Below, in pieces: positions 1 through 7,780 of a DNA stretch of 64,000 nt. A program made the translations under genes and the position numbers. Position 1 is the stretch's first letter, and each line of letters starts with the position of its first letter. The DNA is taken from contig NZ_JOAN01000027.1 in the NCBI RefSeq assembly GCF_000718555.1, forward strand, positions 43,369-107,368, in the 5' to 3' direction. The notes under the pieces were generated by a model. The model worked only from the letters and a program-made list of their open reading frames with translations. It did no database searches and was not told the DNA's origin. The DNA is from Micromonospora chokoriensis. Its GTDB lineage: Bacteria; Actinomycetota; Actinomycetes; Mycobacteriales; Micromonosporaceae.

Positions 1-212
1 CACCTCTCGCTGACCCGGCAGCCCACAGTCAGCGATCCGCTGGCGAGACCGTTGTGGACGTTCCCGCGAGGCTGTCCGCCCGGGCCTGGGTGTTCGCCGC
101 CGGTCAGGGCCGCAAGACCGGCCCGGTCGACGACCGCAGCATCGCTGTGGTCACCCCGCGCACCGACGGTCTGCGGCTGCCATTGGTGCGGCACGGGTGT
201 CGGGCACACTGA
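1..212 (+). CDS. 3' end of an unidentified gene, cut by the window edge
   Basis: A reading frame with codons starting at position 3 runs open to a TGA at 210-212 and gives about 69 residues with ordinary protein composition, for example RAWVFAAGQGRK followed by a short hydrophobic stretch. The stop lies 4 bases before the next start codon, which fits two adjacent genes on the same strand. The family is not recognised. It could also be chance coding in high-GC DNA, so confidence is limited. Confidence 0.4.
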   Translation, partial: PLADPAAHSQRSAGETVVDVPARLSARAWVFAAGQGRKTGPVDDRSIAVVTPRTDGLRLPLVRHGCRAH

Positions 213-216
213 TCGC

Positions 217-759
217 ATGGACCTCCCGCACCCGTGTGTCTGTTGCGGCTACCGCACGTTGGGGGATCCGCCGGGCTCACACGAAATCTGCCAGGTGTGC
301 CGCTGGCAGGACGATGTTTACCAGCTACGTTGGCCCTACCGGGCAGACGGTGCGAACAAATCCTCATTGATTGACGCGCAACGCAACTTCGGCAGGTACG
401 GCGCCTGTGACGAGGACAGCCTCGTCGAGAACCGAGCCGACCCGGCCGACTACGACCGAGAACCGCACTGGCGGACGATCGACCTTCAAGGAAACCGCGT
501 CGAGCCACGCGGTGGCGCCCTGGCGGCTTGGCCGGATGATCGGACCGTCCTGTATTGGTGGCGCCGACGCACGGGCCGGACTTGGTGGGACGACATGCAG
601 ACCATCGGTCTCCCCGAGCCGCCAGTGGACGACGCCGATCCGACCGGCTTCGCCGAGGCAGTCCGCGCAGTCGTGTCTGTGGCAACCCCGGCCGATCCAG
701 TCTCAGGCATGTCGAGAACCGTTGAAGTCCGTCCAATGGCGTTGATTACTCTGGTGTGA
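217..759 (+). CDS. CPCC-type cysteine-rich protein
   Basis: The 180-residue product begins with a cysteine cluster: CVCCGYRTL near residues 6-14, then CQVCRWQDD near 26-34. This is the arrangement of the small CPCC family (cysteine-rich, probably zinc-binding, function unknown). The start at 217 is chosen because the cysteine motif begins there and the upstream in-frame extension reads as non-protein sequence. The C-terminal 100 residues are acidic and tryptophan-rich and look like a family-specific tail. It sits among other small hypothetical genes in an accessory stretch. The family assignment is fairly sure; no biochemical role can be inferred. Confidence 0.7.
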   Translation: MDLPHPCVCCGYRTLGDPPGSHEICQVCRWQDDVYQLRWPYRADGANKSSLIDAQRNFGRYGACDEDSLVENRADPADYDREPHWRTIDLQGNRVEPRGGALAAWPDDRTVLYWWRRRTGRTWWDDMQTIGLPEPPVDDADPTGFAEAVRAVVSVATPADPVSGMSRTVEVRPMALITLV

Positions 760-862
760 AACAGGACGCCGCACCAACTCTGGCCTGGGAGAACGTGGAG
801 TTGCAGGCAGGGGTGGCCGTGTTGGATCGAGACTGTCAGTCGTCGCTCCTATGATCACGGGC

Positions 863-1465
863 ATGTCGACCGCGTTCACCGCCTTGTGGACCCATGACGT
901 CTGCCGGGAGCTACGCCGGCACCGAGTCGGCGAGCGGCCCTCGGTGGCGTTCAGCGGGGTGCACCAATCTCTTCCCAGTTGGACCAGCGTCGGTGTCGGC
1001 GACGATGTCTTCGCGCTGCATGTCAACCGATGCGTGGTCTACCTGGTAAGCCGCCTGCGCGTCGTCGACAAGCAGCGGCGAGATTGTTGCGGCGCCGCTC
1101 CAACAACATGGCGTGACCCGTCCTATCCGGGTCACTACGCCTGGGCGATGCTCGGCGCCAACGGATGTGGGGCGAGCCCGGTGCACGTCGAAGCGACACC
1201 GATCCGCTTCGACGTCGCAGTCCCTGGCGACCTGCTCAGCGCGCTAACCTGGCGCAACCGACGCGGAGAACAGCGCACCTTGAAGTACGTCGTCAACGGC
1301 CGTCTCGAACGCTCCGTCAGCCTCCAGGGCGTCTATCGTCTGACCGACGAATCCGCCGCTCAATTGGGTGCCCTGCTCGATGGGTCGCCACCCCCGAGCC
1401 CGAGGGCAGAGGCCGATCACGCGCATCATGGTCGGCAGCCATCTGTGACGGTCGACCTGCGTTGA
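863..1465 (+). CDS. Hypothetical protein
   Basis: About 200 residues, not recognised. The N-terminal half has regular alternation of hydrophobic residues (VGDDVFALHV, CVVYLVSRLRVV) that suggests a small beta domain. The C-terminal third (PPPSPRAEADHAHHGR) looks disordered. An ATG at 851 lies in the same frame 12 bases upstream, and neither start has a clear ribosome binding site, so the N-terminus is uncertain by four residues. There is no signal peptide or membrane segment. It is flanked on the same strand by two other hypothetical genes with gaps of about 100 bases. Confidence 0.5.
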   Translation: MSTAFTALWTHDVCRELRRHRVGERPSVAFSGVHQSLPSWTSVGVGDDVFALHVNRCVVYLVSRLRVVDKQRRDCCGAAPTTWRDPSYPGHYAWAMLGANGCGASPVHVEATPIRFDVAVPGDLLSALTWRNRRGEQRTLKYVVNGRLERSVSLQGVYRLTDESAAQLGALLDGSPPPSPRAEADHAHHGRQPSVTVDLR

Positions 1466-1581
1466 CGGCGGCAGAAGCGTGCGACGACCATCGCTACGTC
1501 ACTGCCAGCTGAGGCTGACACACTTTGCGCGGCCGGCGCCGCACTGCAAGAATCGGACCATGATAATCGACCGAAAGGGTC

Positions 1582-2103
1582 ATGCCGCGTAAGCGGCCGG
1601 GCGCGATCCGCGCTACACAACAAGCCGCCGGTCGTACCGTCCGCCAGTGGACCTGCGAAGCCGGTGGCCCTATCGACCGGCTGTCTCCTGCTGCAACCGC
1701 CGTCGTCCGAGCAGTCGAACACGGTGGTTCCTTCGATAGGTACCTACATCGCGGGGAGTGCTACGACCCCGACCCGTTCAATGAACACATTCGGCCCGGA
1801 CTGACTGCTCATCTCCTTCGGGAGTATCGAAAATTCCTACGCCAACCCGGACGGAAGCTTCGTCTTGAAGCCTCGCCCTGTCCCTCCTGTCCCGGCTGCA
1901 AATACGAAGACCTGGCGCTCGTGCGAGACGCGTTGGAAGCCGTGACCCGCCCCCTGCCGTCAACGACACGCGCTGAGATGCGCCGACTACTGAGCCGCCT
2001 CGACAGAGAATTTCGACTCCGTACTCTTCCCGACTCCAGCCCCAGAGCAAGCTGGAACGGTGAACCGTTGCCATGGTGGCATCGACGTATCTACAAGAAC
2101 TGA
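1582..2103 (+). CDS. Hypothetical basic protein with a CxxCxxC cluster
   Basis: The 173-residue product is rich in Arg and aromatic residues. A metal-binding-like cluster CPSCPGC near residue 99 is followed by a predicted helical stretch (DLALVRDALEAV, EMRRLLSRLDREFR) and an aromatic end (WWHRRIY). The single cysteine cluster could bind zinc with a partner subunit, but this is inference. No family is recognised. Both ends sit in sequence without strong ribosome binding or terminator signals. Confidence 0.5.
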   Translation: MPRKRPGAIRATQQAAGRTVRQWTCEAGGPIDRLSPAATAVVRAVEHGGSFDRYLHRGECYDPDPFNEHIRPGLTAHLLREYRKFLRQPGRKLRLEASPCPSCPGCKYEDLALVRDALEAVTRPLPSTTRAEMRRLLSRLDREFRLRTLPDSSPRASWNGEPLPWWHRRIYKN

Positions 2104-2456
2104 CTCCCCTCCGCACGGCAGAAGAGTGAGTGTCTGCGGTGAATCGGCTGCATGCTCCCTGTAATCACACCGGCCGGATCCGGCGCGGCCGTGGTGCGAC
2201 CCCTTCGGCCTGGACGAACCCGCCGGCCACCGGATCCCTTGCGGACAAGTCGAGTTCGGCGACCCGACATGGCGCCAGGTTCGCCGTCCAGGGTCGAGCA
2301 CGGCTTCGGCGCCACAGTCGGTTATGATCTCGACACCCCGGCGGCGGAATGAGGGTGCGCCTGCAGGTGGAGATACGGCCAAGGACCCTACCTGACTTGG
2401 CTTCGCGGAGCGGTGTCGTAGCCCACGCCACCCAACGTTGGTGCATCATTTTTGCC
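2104..2456. other. 353-base gap, probably decayed coding DNA
   Basis: No convincing intact gene. On the plus strand around 2200-2290 one frame reads as protein-like sequence (CGQVEFGDPTWRQV) but has no good start or end. It is best regarded as a possible gene remnant plus the leader of the next gene. Confidence 0.3.
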
Positions 2457-3005
2457 ATGTTCGTGGACCAGCAGCAGTTCCCCTTCCTGGCCGACCTTCG
2501 GGCACGGTGGGATGCCATTCGAGACGAATGTCTTGCTCTCCCGCTAGAGACCTACCAGCCGTGGGTCCAACGCGAGATGTACGGCCAGGGCTGGAGTGTC
2601 TATGGACTTGTCGCCTTCGGAGAGCGGATCGAAGAGGCGCTCAAGGCATGCCCGAACACTGCCTCCGCGTTGACGAAGGTCCCTCACCTGACGACCGCTG
2701 GGTTTTCTCGGATGGCTCCTGGCACCCACATCAAGCCACATCAGGGATGGGTTACCACCGTTTACCGCGCCCATCTCGGACTCGTCGTGCCGCAGGACTG
2801 CGCGCTGCGAGTAGGCGACGAGACTCGACAGTGGTGTGAGGGTGAAACCTCCGTCTTCGACGACACCGTCACGCATGAGGCGTGGAACTACGGCACCAGT
2901 GACCGCGTTGTGCTCCTGTTCGACTTCGTCCGTCCCGGCTGCGAGGACAGGCCGCAGGATGAACTACCGGCCTCGGTGGCCGGCTTCGTACGACGCGGCG
3001 GATGA
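2457..3005 (+). CDS. Aspartyl/asparaginyl beta-hydroxylase-like dioxygenase
   Basis: The 182-residue product matches the short bacterial AspH-like fold (Fe(II)/2-oxoglutarate oxygenases, double-stranded beta helix). Visible hallmarks are MAPGTHIKPHQG (His91, His95), a second strand with His106, DETRQWCEGE, then FDDTVTHEAWN with His140, and VLLFDFVRP at the end. The His pair and the late His are expected iron ligands. Bacterial relatives often modify small molecules or peptides, so a protein substrate should not be assumed. The start at 2457 is the ATG immediately before the conserved domain. Neighbours are unrelated small genes, so there is no pathway context. Confidence 0.75.
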   Translation: MFVDQQQFPFLADLRARWDAIRDECLALPLETYQPWVQREMYGQGWSVYGLVAFGERIEEALKACPNTASALTKVPHLTTAGFSRMAPGTHIKPHQGWVTTVYRAHLGLVVPQDCALRVGDETRQWCEGETSVFDDTVTHEAWNYGTSDRVVLLFDFVRPGCEDRPQDELPASVAGFVRRGG

Positions 3006-3229
3006 GCCAGACACATTAGGGCACTCCACGGCCCCGTCGCATCCTCCCGGCCCGAGAACCCCGCCCGACCGCCGGGCGTGCGCCGCAGCACCCCCTTGGC
3101 ATCACGCTCGATGCAGAGCGGTACGCGGTAGAAGAGTGCATCTGATCATGGCCGAAGTGCGACCAGGGACGAAGTCGAAGCCGGGCACGGGTCGGCAGGG
3201 GATTCTCTGCAGTCGCTAGGGTCGTCATC

Positions 3230-3400
3230 GTGAGCGATCATCACGGCGGCACGTGGACGCTGCACCGGCGCGGCGACGGCCGGGTACTTGCTGGTCTCGT
3301 GGTGACCGGTGGTGACTTCCCCTGGCATCAGAGTCGGGCTGCGCCCTCGATGGTGGTGCTTTCCTGCGGACGGAGTGCAGTCAAAAGGCCGTCGAGTTGA
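3230..3400 (+). pseudogene. Truncated start of a small hypothetical gene
   Basis: From a GTG at 3230 the frame gives 56 residues whose first 40 look genuine (WTLHRRGDGRVLAGLVV, then GGDFPWHQ). This resembles the N-terminus of a common actinobacterial hypothetical protein. After about 3350 it runs antisense into the end of the next gene and stops at 3400. It probably is a 5' fragment left by a recombination event. Confidence 0.35.
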
Positions 3401-3795
3401 CCCCAAGCCCGCGCGCTGGCGACGTGGTCAATGTAGTCCCGGGACTCGATGATGAGCCCGTTGCGGATACGCATCACGAAGACGCATGGCACCGTGAATG
3501 CCTCGCCTGTCTCGAGGACCTGCCCCTCATAGGCAAACTCGGCGACAATCACCTCCGGGTCCGCGGTTTCATGAATCGTCACGTCGACCGGCTTACGGTT
3601 CAGCGTCCGGGCGGCCGGAGGCGGCGCGGTGAAGTGCTCGTGCAGTTCGCTGCGGCTACGCAGCGGCGGCGGGCTGAGCGGGTGAAACGGATGAGTGACA
3701 TGGGTTTGTTCGGCGTACAGGTCGGCCAAGTCTTCGTACGGACCGTCGCAGACACCGTTCACCAGTCGCAGGAAAGTTTCGCGTGGGCTACTCAT
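3328..3795 (-). CDS. SnoaL-like / NTF2-fold protein
   Basis: The 155-residue product has the NTF2-like cone-fold layout: an N-terminal helix (ETFLRLVNGVCDG), LADLYAEQTHVTHPFHP, an ester/hydroxyl-acid strand region (TADPEVIVAEFAYEG), and the closing strand FVMRIRNGLIIESRDYIDH. This is typical of SnoaL-like polyketide cyclase/isomerase relatives and of nuclear transport factor 2 family proteins with unknown substrate. The start at 3795 is supported by GAAGGA about 9 bases upstream; an ATG at 3834 is an alternative. Its 3' end overlaps the truncated gene on the other strand. Confidence 0.75.
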   Translation of the reverse strand: MSSPRETFLRLVNGVCDGPYEDLADLYAEQTHVTHPFHPLSPPPLRSRSELHEHFTAPPPAARTLNRKPVDVTIHETADPEVIVAEFAYEGQVLETGEAFTVPCVFVMRIRNGLIIESRDYIDHVASARAWGQLDGLLTALRPQESTTIEGAARL

Positions 3796-4256
3796 CCGGG
3801 CATCCTTCGAGTCGGCAGATGTCACTTGGGGCATACCGAGACTACGAGATTTCAGCAAGAAGCCCTGACCCGAAGGTTTCTGGTGGAATTTGAGTCTCAG
3901 CTCCCGGGATCCACACCGACAGCGGCTCGTTTCGCCGCCCGGGAGGGCCCTGGCATCGAGATGGGCTCTACGAGTGGGCGTCAGACCGGTTCGGCGAGTC
4001 GGGCGATGACGCGACGTAGCTGCTCGGCGTAGGCGTGGAGGAACTCCGGTGGGTAGGCGGCGAGACCGGTCATCGACGGGCAACCTGGGGCAGCACCGTC
4101 GGCGCCAGTGTCGCCGCGAAGAGCAGCACCTGGACACACGCGGAGTCCACATCGACGGCGAGCTCACCGGCCTGCTGCCGGCGGCGCATGGCGGGTATGC
4201 GTTGGTGCTGGATTCGCTAGTCGGGTAAGAGAACGTACTGGTCGTGTCCTACGGAC
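3796..4256. other. Gap with possible coding scraps
   Basis: No intact gene is supported. On the plus strand about 4112-4228 a frame ends in protein-like sequence (HIDGELTGLLPAAHGG, then YALVLDSLVG and a stop). It has no plausible start and may be the tail of a lost gene. Confidence 0.25.
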
Positions 4257-4493
4257 AAGCTCCGGGTGGCCGAAGGCCCTCGGCTCACCAGGGAGATACC
4301 GGTGCCCGTAGACCGGCACTATTTTCGGGACCTGCGCCAGTATGCGCATCGCTGTCGCCAATGCCGATGCGGTGCCGCTTGGGCATGAGCCCCAGCCTTC
4401 GTACCAGAAGCCGTTGTTCTCGACGTCGCACAGCACACCTTCGCTGGGCCAGTCCAGCAGACCGCGCCAACGTACTCCCGGCCATCTCGGAGT
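4257..4493 (-). pseudogene. Remnant of an SMI1/KNR4 (SUKH)-like gene
   Basis: The minus strand translates to GLLDWPSEGVLCDVENNGFW, a gap, then VPKIVPVYGHRYLPGEP and FGHPE. These are signature pieces of a widespread actinobacterial SMI1/KNR4-like protein of about 180-200 residues. The usual N-terminus and the C-terminal third are missing: there is no plausible start, and after FGHPE the frame loses similarity. The call as a decayed gene rests on recognition of these short motifs. Confidence 0.55.
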
Positions 4494-4553
4494 CGTTGCG
4501 CCCCCGCGAGAGGCGCGGCAACCGCAACCCAGCGGCGATACCGGCTCAGGCCA

Positions 4554-5393
4554 TTAAGCGGTCAGGACCCGGCTGAAGAACGCCAGGCTGTCGCGGATCA
4601 GCGGCACCAGCGGCACTCCGGCGAAGCAGTGATCGGCGCCCGGCACCACCAACAGCTCGACCTCGGCACCCGCTGCGGTCAATGCTGCGGCAAGCTCCTC
4701 GCTCTGCCCCACCGGTACGACCACGTCCTGGTCGCCGTGGATCAGCAGCATGGGCGGGGCCTGGTCGGTGACGTAGGTGATCGGACTCGCCACCCGGCCC
4801 AGCTCCGGGTTCTCGGCCAACGGGGCGCCGATCAGAAGTGACTCGGGCGAGTCCGCCGCGTCGTGGTCGATCGTTCCGGACGGGTGTGCCTGCGACTGCA
4901 TGGTCAACAGGTTCGATGGCGCGTACCAGCAGACCGCCGCCCGGACGCCACTGTCGTCCTGGTCGTTGCCCGTCAGCGCGACCATCGAGGCCAGGTGTCC
5001 ACCGGCCGACTCGCCCCACACCCCGATCCGCTCGCGGTCCACGCCTACCTTGTCGCCGTGTCGGCGCAGCCAGCGGACCGCCGCCTTGACGTCGTCGAGT
5101 TGAGCGGGGAAGCGCGCCTCGGCGCAGAGCCGGTACTGCGCGGAGGCGACCGCGAATCCGGCACGGATGGCGGCGGTGAACGGATCCGCCTCCATGAGCC
5201 AGTCCGCCGGTTGCTTGGGCGAGCCGAACAGCCACGCACCGCCGTGGATCCACACCAGAACCGGGACGGGTTGGGGTGCCTCCACCGGCACGACCAGATC
5301 CAACGTCAGTGGGCGGAAGCCCGGCACCTCGTTGACGATGATGTCACGGTGCTCGATCCGGTCGCTCCAGCGCTGGGGTGCCGCATCGGTCAT
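4554..5393 (-). CDS. Alpha/beta hydrolase, HSL-type esterase
   Basis: The 279-residue product has the hormone-sensitive-lipase family layout: oxyanion loop HGGAW at 50-54, nucleophile elbow GESAGG with Ser129, then HGDQDVVVP carrying the acid and GADHCF carrying the catalytic His near the end. It should hydrolyse short acyl esters of small molecules in the cytoplasm; no signal peptide is visible. The length is normal for the family. The start at 5393 is the only ATG before the first conserved strand. The gene stands alone; to its right is the broken cupin fragment. Confidence 0.85.
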   Translation of the reverse strand: MTDAAPQRWSDRIEHRDIIVNEVPGFRPLTLDLVVPVEAPQPVPVLVWIHGGAWLFGSPKQPADWLMEADPFTAAIRAGFAVASAQYRLCAEARFPAQLDDVKAAVRWLRRHGDKVGVDRERIGVWGESAGGHLASMVALTGNDQDDSGVRAAVCWYAPSNLLTMQSQAHPSGTIDHDAADSPESLLIGAPLAENPELGRVASPITYVTDQAPPMLLIHGDQDVVVPVGQSEELAAALTAAGAEVELLVVPGADHCFAGVPLVPLIRDSLAFFSRVLTA

Positions 5394-5451
5394 CGGGCCA
5401 TCCTCGCATCGACGTCGACCGCGCGGACCGGACGCGGACGGGCCTATTTGA

Positions 5452-5650
5452 TCACCCCTGGTCCGGCACTGCGGCGGGGCGGGCCCGGACGTGCAGCCGC
5501 TCCCCCTGCGGCCCGAAGAGACTGAGGGCCTCCGCGGTGCCGGGGCCGGGGTTGAAGAAGCGGCGGACCGTCCCTGGGATGCTCCGGGCGGGCATCCGTC
5601 GGATAGCTACCTCATTGATACCTTGGGTCACGAAGGGCGGGCCGCTGCGG
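5452..5650 (-). pseudogene. 3' fragment of an XRE-cupin regulator gene
   Basis: The minus strand reads FFNPGPGTAEALSLFGPQGE and on to a TGA at 5452-5454. This is the same C-terminus as in the intact cupin regulator at 7105-7704. Upstream the frame stays open for about 30 residues of weak similarity and then ends without a start. Only the end of the cupin domain is present, so no function is expected. Confidence 0.65.
5471..5560 (+). repeat. Direct repeat, left copy (90 bp)
   Basis: Identical to 7127-7216 at all but two positions by eye, in the same orientation. The right copy is the 3' end of the cupin regulator gene; the left copy is its detached fragment. The two copies bracket the ArgJ-like gene. 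Confidence 0.85.
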
Positions 5651-5826
5651 CTGCCCGTCGATGAGCTTCGGCTTGCGCCGTGCCGGCGTCCGGAGGGTCG
5701 CTCCCCCGGTGACCGGCTTCGTTGACCGGCCGGTCAGGGGTGTCCGAGCTGGTGTGAGCCTTGACGTCGTCGGCCACGGAATTCGGGGGCCAGGACCGGG
5801 CCGAGATGAGAAGGATGGAGCAGTAC

Positions 5827-6975
5827 ATGATCGTTCCGCAGGGGTTCCGCGCAGTGGTCACGAACGCCGGGCTCAAGGAGGACGAGGACGACTTTACCGC
5901 CCTGGTCTCCGAGGTTCCTGCGGTCAGCGCCGCGGTGTTCACCCGCTCTCGGTTCGCCGGCCCCAGCGTCGTGCTCAGCCGTTCGGCGGCGTCGACATCG
6001 TCCGCCCGCGGCGTCGTGGTGCTCTCCCGCAACGCGAACGTGGCCACCGGCAAGGAGGGGCTGGAGAACGCCCGCGAGGTGCGGTCCACCGTGGCTCGCG
6101 CCGCCGGGCTGGACGACGACGAACTGCTCATCGCGTCCACCGGGGTGATCGGGAAGCAGTATCCGATGCCGAAGGTGCGACAGTGCCTGGCCGAGCTTCG
6201 GTGGCCCTTTCCGCCTGCCGATTTCGACCGGGTCGCCCGGGCGATCATGACCACCGATACCACGCCCAAGGTAGTGCGGGTCAGCTGCGGAGCGGCGAGC
6301 ATCGTCGGTGTCGCAAAGGGCGTCGGCATGATCGAACCGAACATGGCGACCCTGTTGACGTTCTTCTGTACAGACGCCCGCATCGAGCCGGTCGACCTGG
6401 ACCGAGTGTTCCGGTCGGTTATTGCTCGCACCTTCAACGCGGTCAGCATTGACACCGACACCTCCACCAGCGACACCGCGGCCGTCTTCGCCAACGGCCT
6501 CGCCGGGCCGGTCGCTCTGGACGAGTTCGAGCAGGCGTTGTACACCGTCGCACTGGACCTGGTGCGGATGGTCGCCCGCGACGGCGAGGGTGCCAGCAAG
6601 CTCATCGAGGTCCGGGTCAGCGGTGCCCGGGACGGCGAGCAGGCCAAGCGGGTGGGCAAGGCCATCGTCAACTCGCCGCTGGTGAAGACAGCCGTGCACG
6701 GCGCGGACCCGAACTGGGGCCGGGTAGCCATGGCGGTCGGCAAGTGCGAGGACGACGAAGACATCCACCAGCAACGGGTACGGATCGGCTTCGGCGGTAT
6801 CGAGGTCTATCCGACACAGGCCACTGAGGAGACCCTGGTTCGGCTGCGGCGCCACCTCGAAGGCGACGACGTGGTGATCGAGGTCGACCTGGGGATCGGC
6901 GCCGGTGCCTTCACCGTGTACGGGTGCGACCTCACCGACGGATACATCCGGATCAACGCTGACTACACCACGTGA
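5827..6975 (+). CDS. ArgJ-family ornithine/glutamate acetyltransferase
   Basis: The 382-residue product belongs to the ArgJ N-terminal-nucleophile family, which moves acetyl groups between N-acetylornithine and glutamate. Visible features are TGVIGKQYPM near 105, the self-cleavage site with Ala174-Thr175 in NMATLLTFF, the SDTAAVFANG segment, DGEGASKLIEV and the HGADPNWGRV segment near the end. Thr175 would be the nucleophile after cleavage. The start at 5827 has GGAG at 5817-5820; the ATG at 5815 is an alternative. No other arginine-biosynthesis gene is nearby, so a role in a secondary pathway (as for Oat2 of clavam clusters) is possible but unproven. It lies between two direct repeats, next to a ligase scrap. 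Confidence 0.85.
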   Translation: MIVPQGFRAVVTNAGLKEDEDDFTALVSEVPAVSAAVFTRSRFAGPSVVLSRSAASTSSARGVVVLSRNANVATGKEGLENAREVRSTVARAAGLDDDELLIASTGVIGKQYPMPKVRQCLAELRWPFPPADFDRVARAIMTTDTTPKVVRVSCGAASIVGVAKGVGMIEPNMATLLTFFCTDARIEPVDLDRVFRSVIARTFNAVSIDTDTSTSDTAAVFANGLAGPVALDEFEQALYTVALDLVRMVARDGEGASKLIEVRVSGARDGEQAKRVGKAIVNSPLVKTAVHGADPNWGRVAMAVGKCEDDEDIHQQRVRIGFGGIEVYPTQATEETLVRLRRHLEGDDVVIEVDLGIGAGAFTVYGCDLTDGYIRINADYTT

Positions 6976-7060
6976 GCGACGATACGTACGGGTGGTCGAC
7001 GAGCTTCTGCACACCCCGGCCGGAAAGCTCGACAAGCCCGCGATCCTGCGCAGGTGGGGG
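6976..7060 (+). pseudogene. C-terminal scrap of an adenylate-forming ligase
   Basis: Directly after the ArgJ-like stop, another frame reads VVDELLHTPAGKLDKPAILR. This is the A10 motif region (P-x-T-x-x-G-K-x-x-K) that closes acyl-CoA ligases and adenylation domains, with the catalytic lysine. Only about 30 residues remain and no start exists. It is taken as the stump of a ligase gene that once lay in this island. Confidence 0.55.
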
Positions 7061-7104
7061 CTGAGCGGTGACTGGCACCCCCTCGGTCGAAGATTCCGGG
7101 TGAA

Positions 7105-7704
7105 TCACCGCTTCTCGTCGGGCGCGGCGGCGGGGCGGGCCCGGACGTGCAGCCGCTCCCCCTGCGGCCCGAAGAGACTGAGGGCCTCGGCGGTGCCCGG
7201 GCCGGGGTTGAAGAAGAGGTGCGGGATGCGGGTGTCGAACTCGGCCACCTCGCCCGGGGTCAGCGTGAGATCACTGTCGCCGAGCAGCAGACGTATTCGG
7301 CCGGAGAGCACGTAGAGCCACTCGTACCCCTCGTGGGCCTGCGGGATCCGGCCCCCGGCGGACGGATCCGGCGGGAAGATCTGCTTGAACGCCTGCACAC
7401 CGCCCGGTCGGCGGGTCAGCGGCAGGTACGTCACGCCGTGGATGACTATCGGTTTGGGGCGTACCCGGGGGTCGCCGGTGGCGGGGGCGTCGACCAGTTC
7501 GTCCAGCGCGACCTGGTAGGCCCTCGCCAGCGGGAGCAGCAGCTCCAGGGTGGGCCGGCGGGTGCCGGATTCCAGCCGGGACAGGGTGCTCACCGAGATG
7601 CCGGTCAGGTCGGCGAGCTGGGTCAGCGTGGTCCCGCGTTGGTGACGCAGGGCACGCAGCCGGGGGCCGACGGCCGCCAGCGCGGCGCTGTCCTCGTTTG
7701 CCAT
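7105..7704 (-). CDS. XRE-family regulator with C-terminal cupin domain
   Basis: The 199-residue product has an N-terminal helix-turn-helix (LRALRHQRGTTLTQLADLTG, recognition helix around SVSTLSRLESG, residues about 13-48) and a C-terminal cupin from about residue 100 (AHEGYEWLYVLSGRIRLLLG, then FDTRIPHLFFNPGPG). This is the SutR/PuuR-like class that senses a small ligand in the cupin barrel. The ATG at 7704 is the start of the HTH domain. It is divergent from the oxidoreductase-methyltransferase fusion with a 76-base gap holding a palindrome, so it probably represses itself and that gene. Its last 90 bases are duplicated at 5471-5560. Confidence 0.85.
   Translation of the reverse strand: MANEDSAALAAVGPRLRALRHQRGTTLTQLADLTGISVSTLSRLESGTRRPTLELLLPLARAYQVALDELVDAPATGDPRVRPKPIVIHGVTYLPLTRRPGGVQAFKQIFPPDPSAGGRIPQAHEGYEWLYVLSGRIRLLLGDSDLTLTPGEVAEFDTRIPHLFFNPGPGTAEALSLFGPQGERLHVRARPAAAPDEKR
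7127..7216 (+). repeat. Direct repeat, right copy (90 bp)
   Basis: Partner of 5471-5560. It forms part of the intact cupin regulator gene and is therefore the likely parent copy. Confidence 0.85.
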
Positions 7705-7707
7705 AAC

Positions 7708-7723
7708 GGCAAGGATAGTTGCC
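7708..7723. promoter_or_regulatory. Palindromic operator candidate between divergent genes
   Basis: GGCAA-6 bases-TTGCC, a perfect 5-base inverted repeat, starts 3 bases upstream of the regulator start codon and about 58 bases upstream of the fusion gene. Its position fits an autoregulatory XRE operator. Confidence 0.5.
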
Positions 7724-7780
7724 ACCTTGTCGGTAGCGACGGATGGTGGGAGCAGCCGACAGCGCAAGAGGGAGATACCG

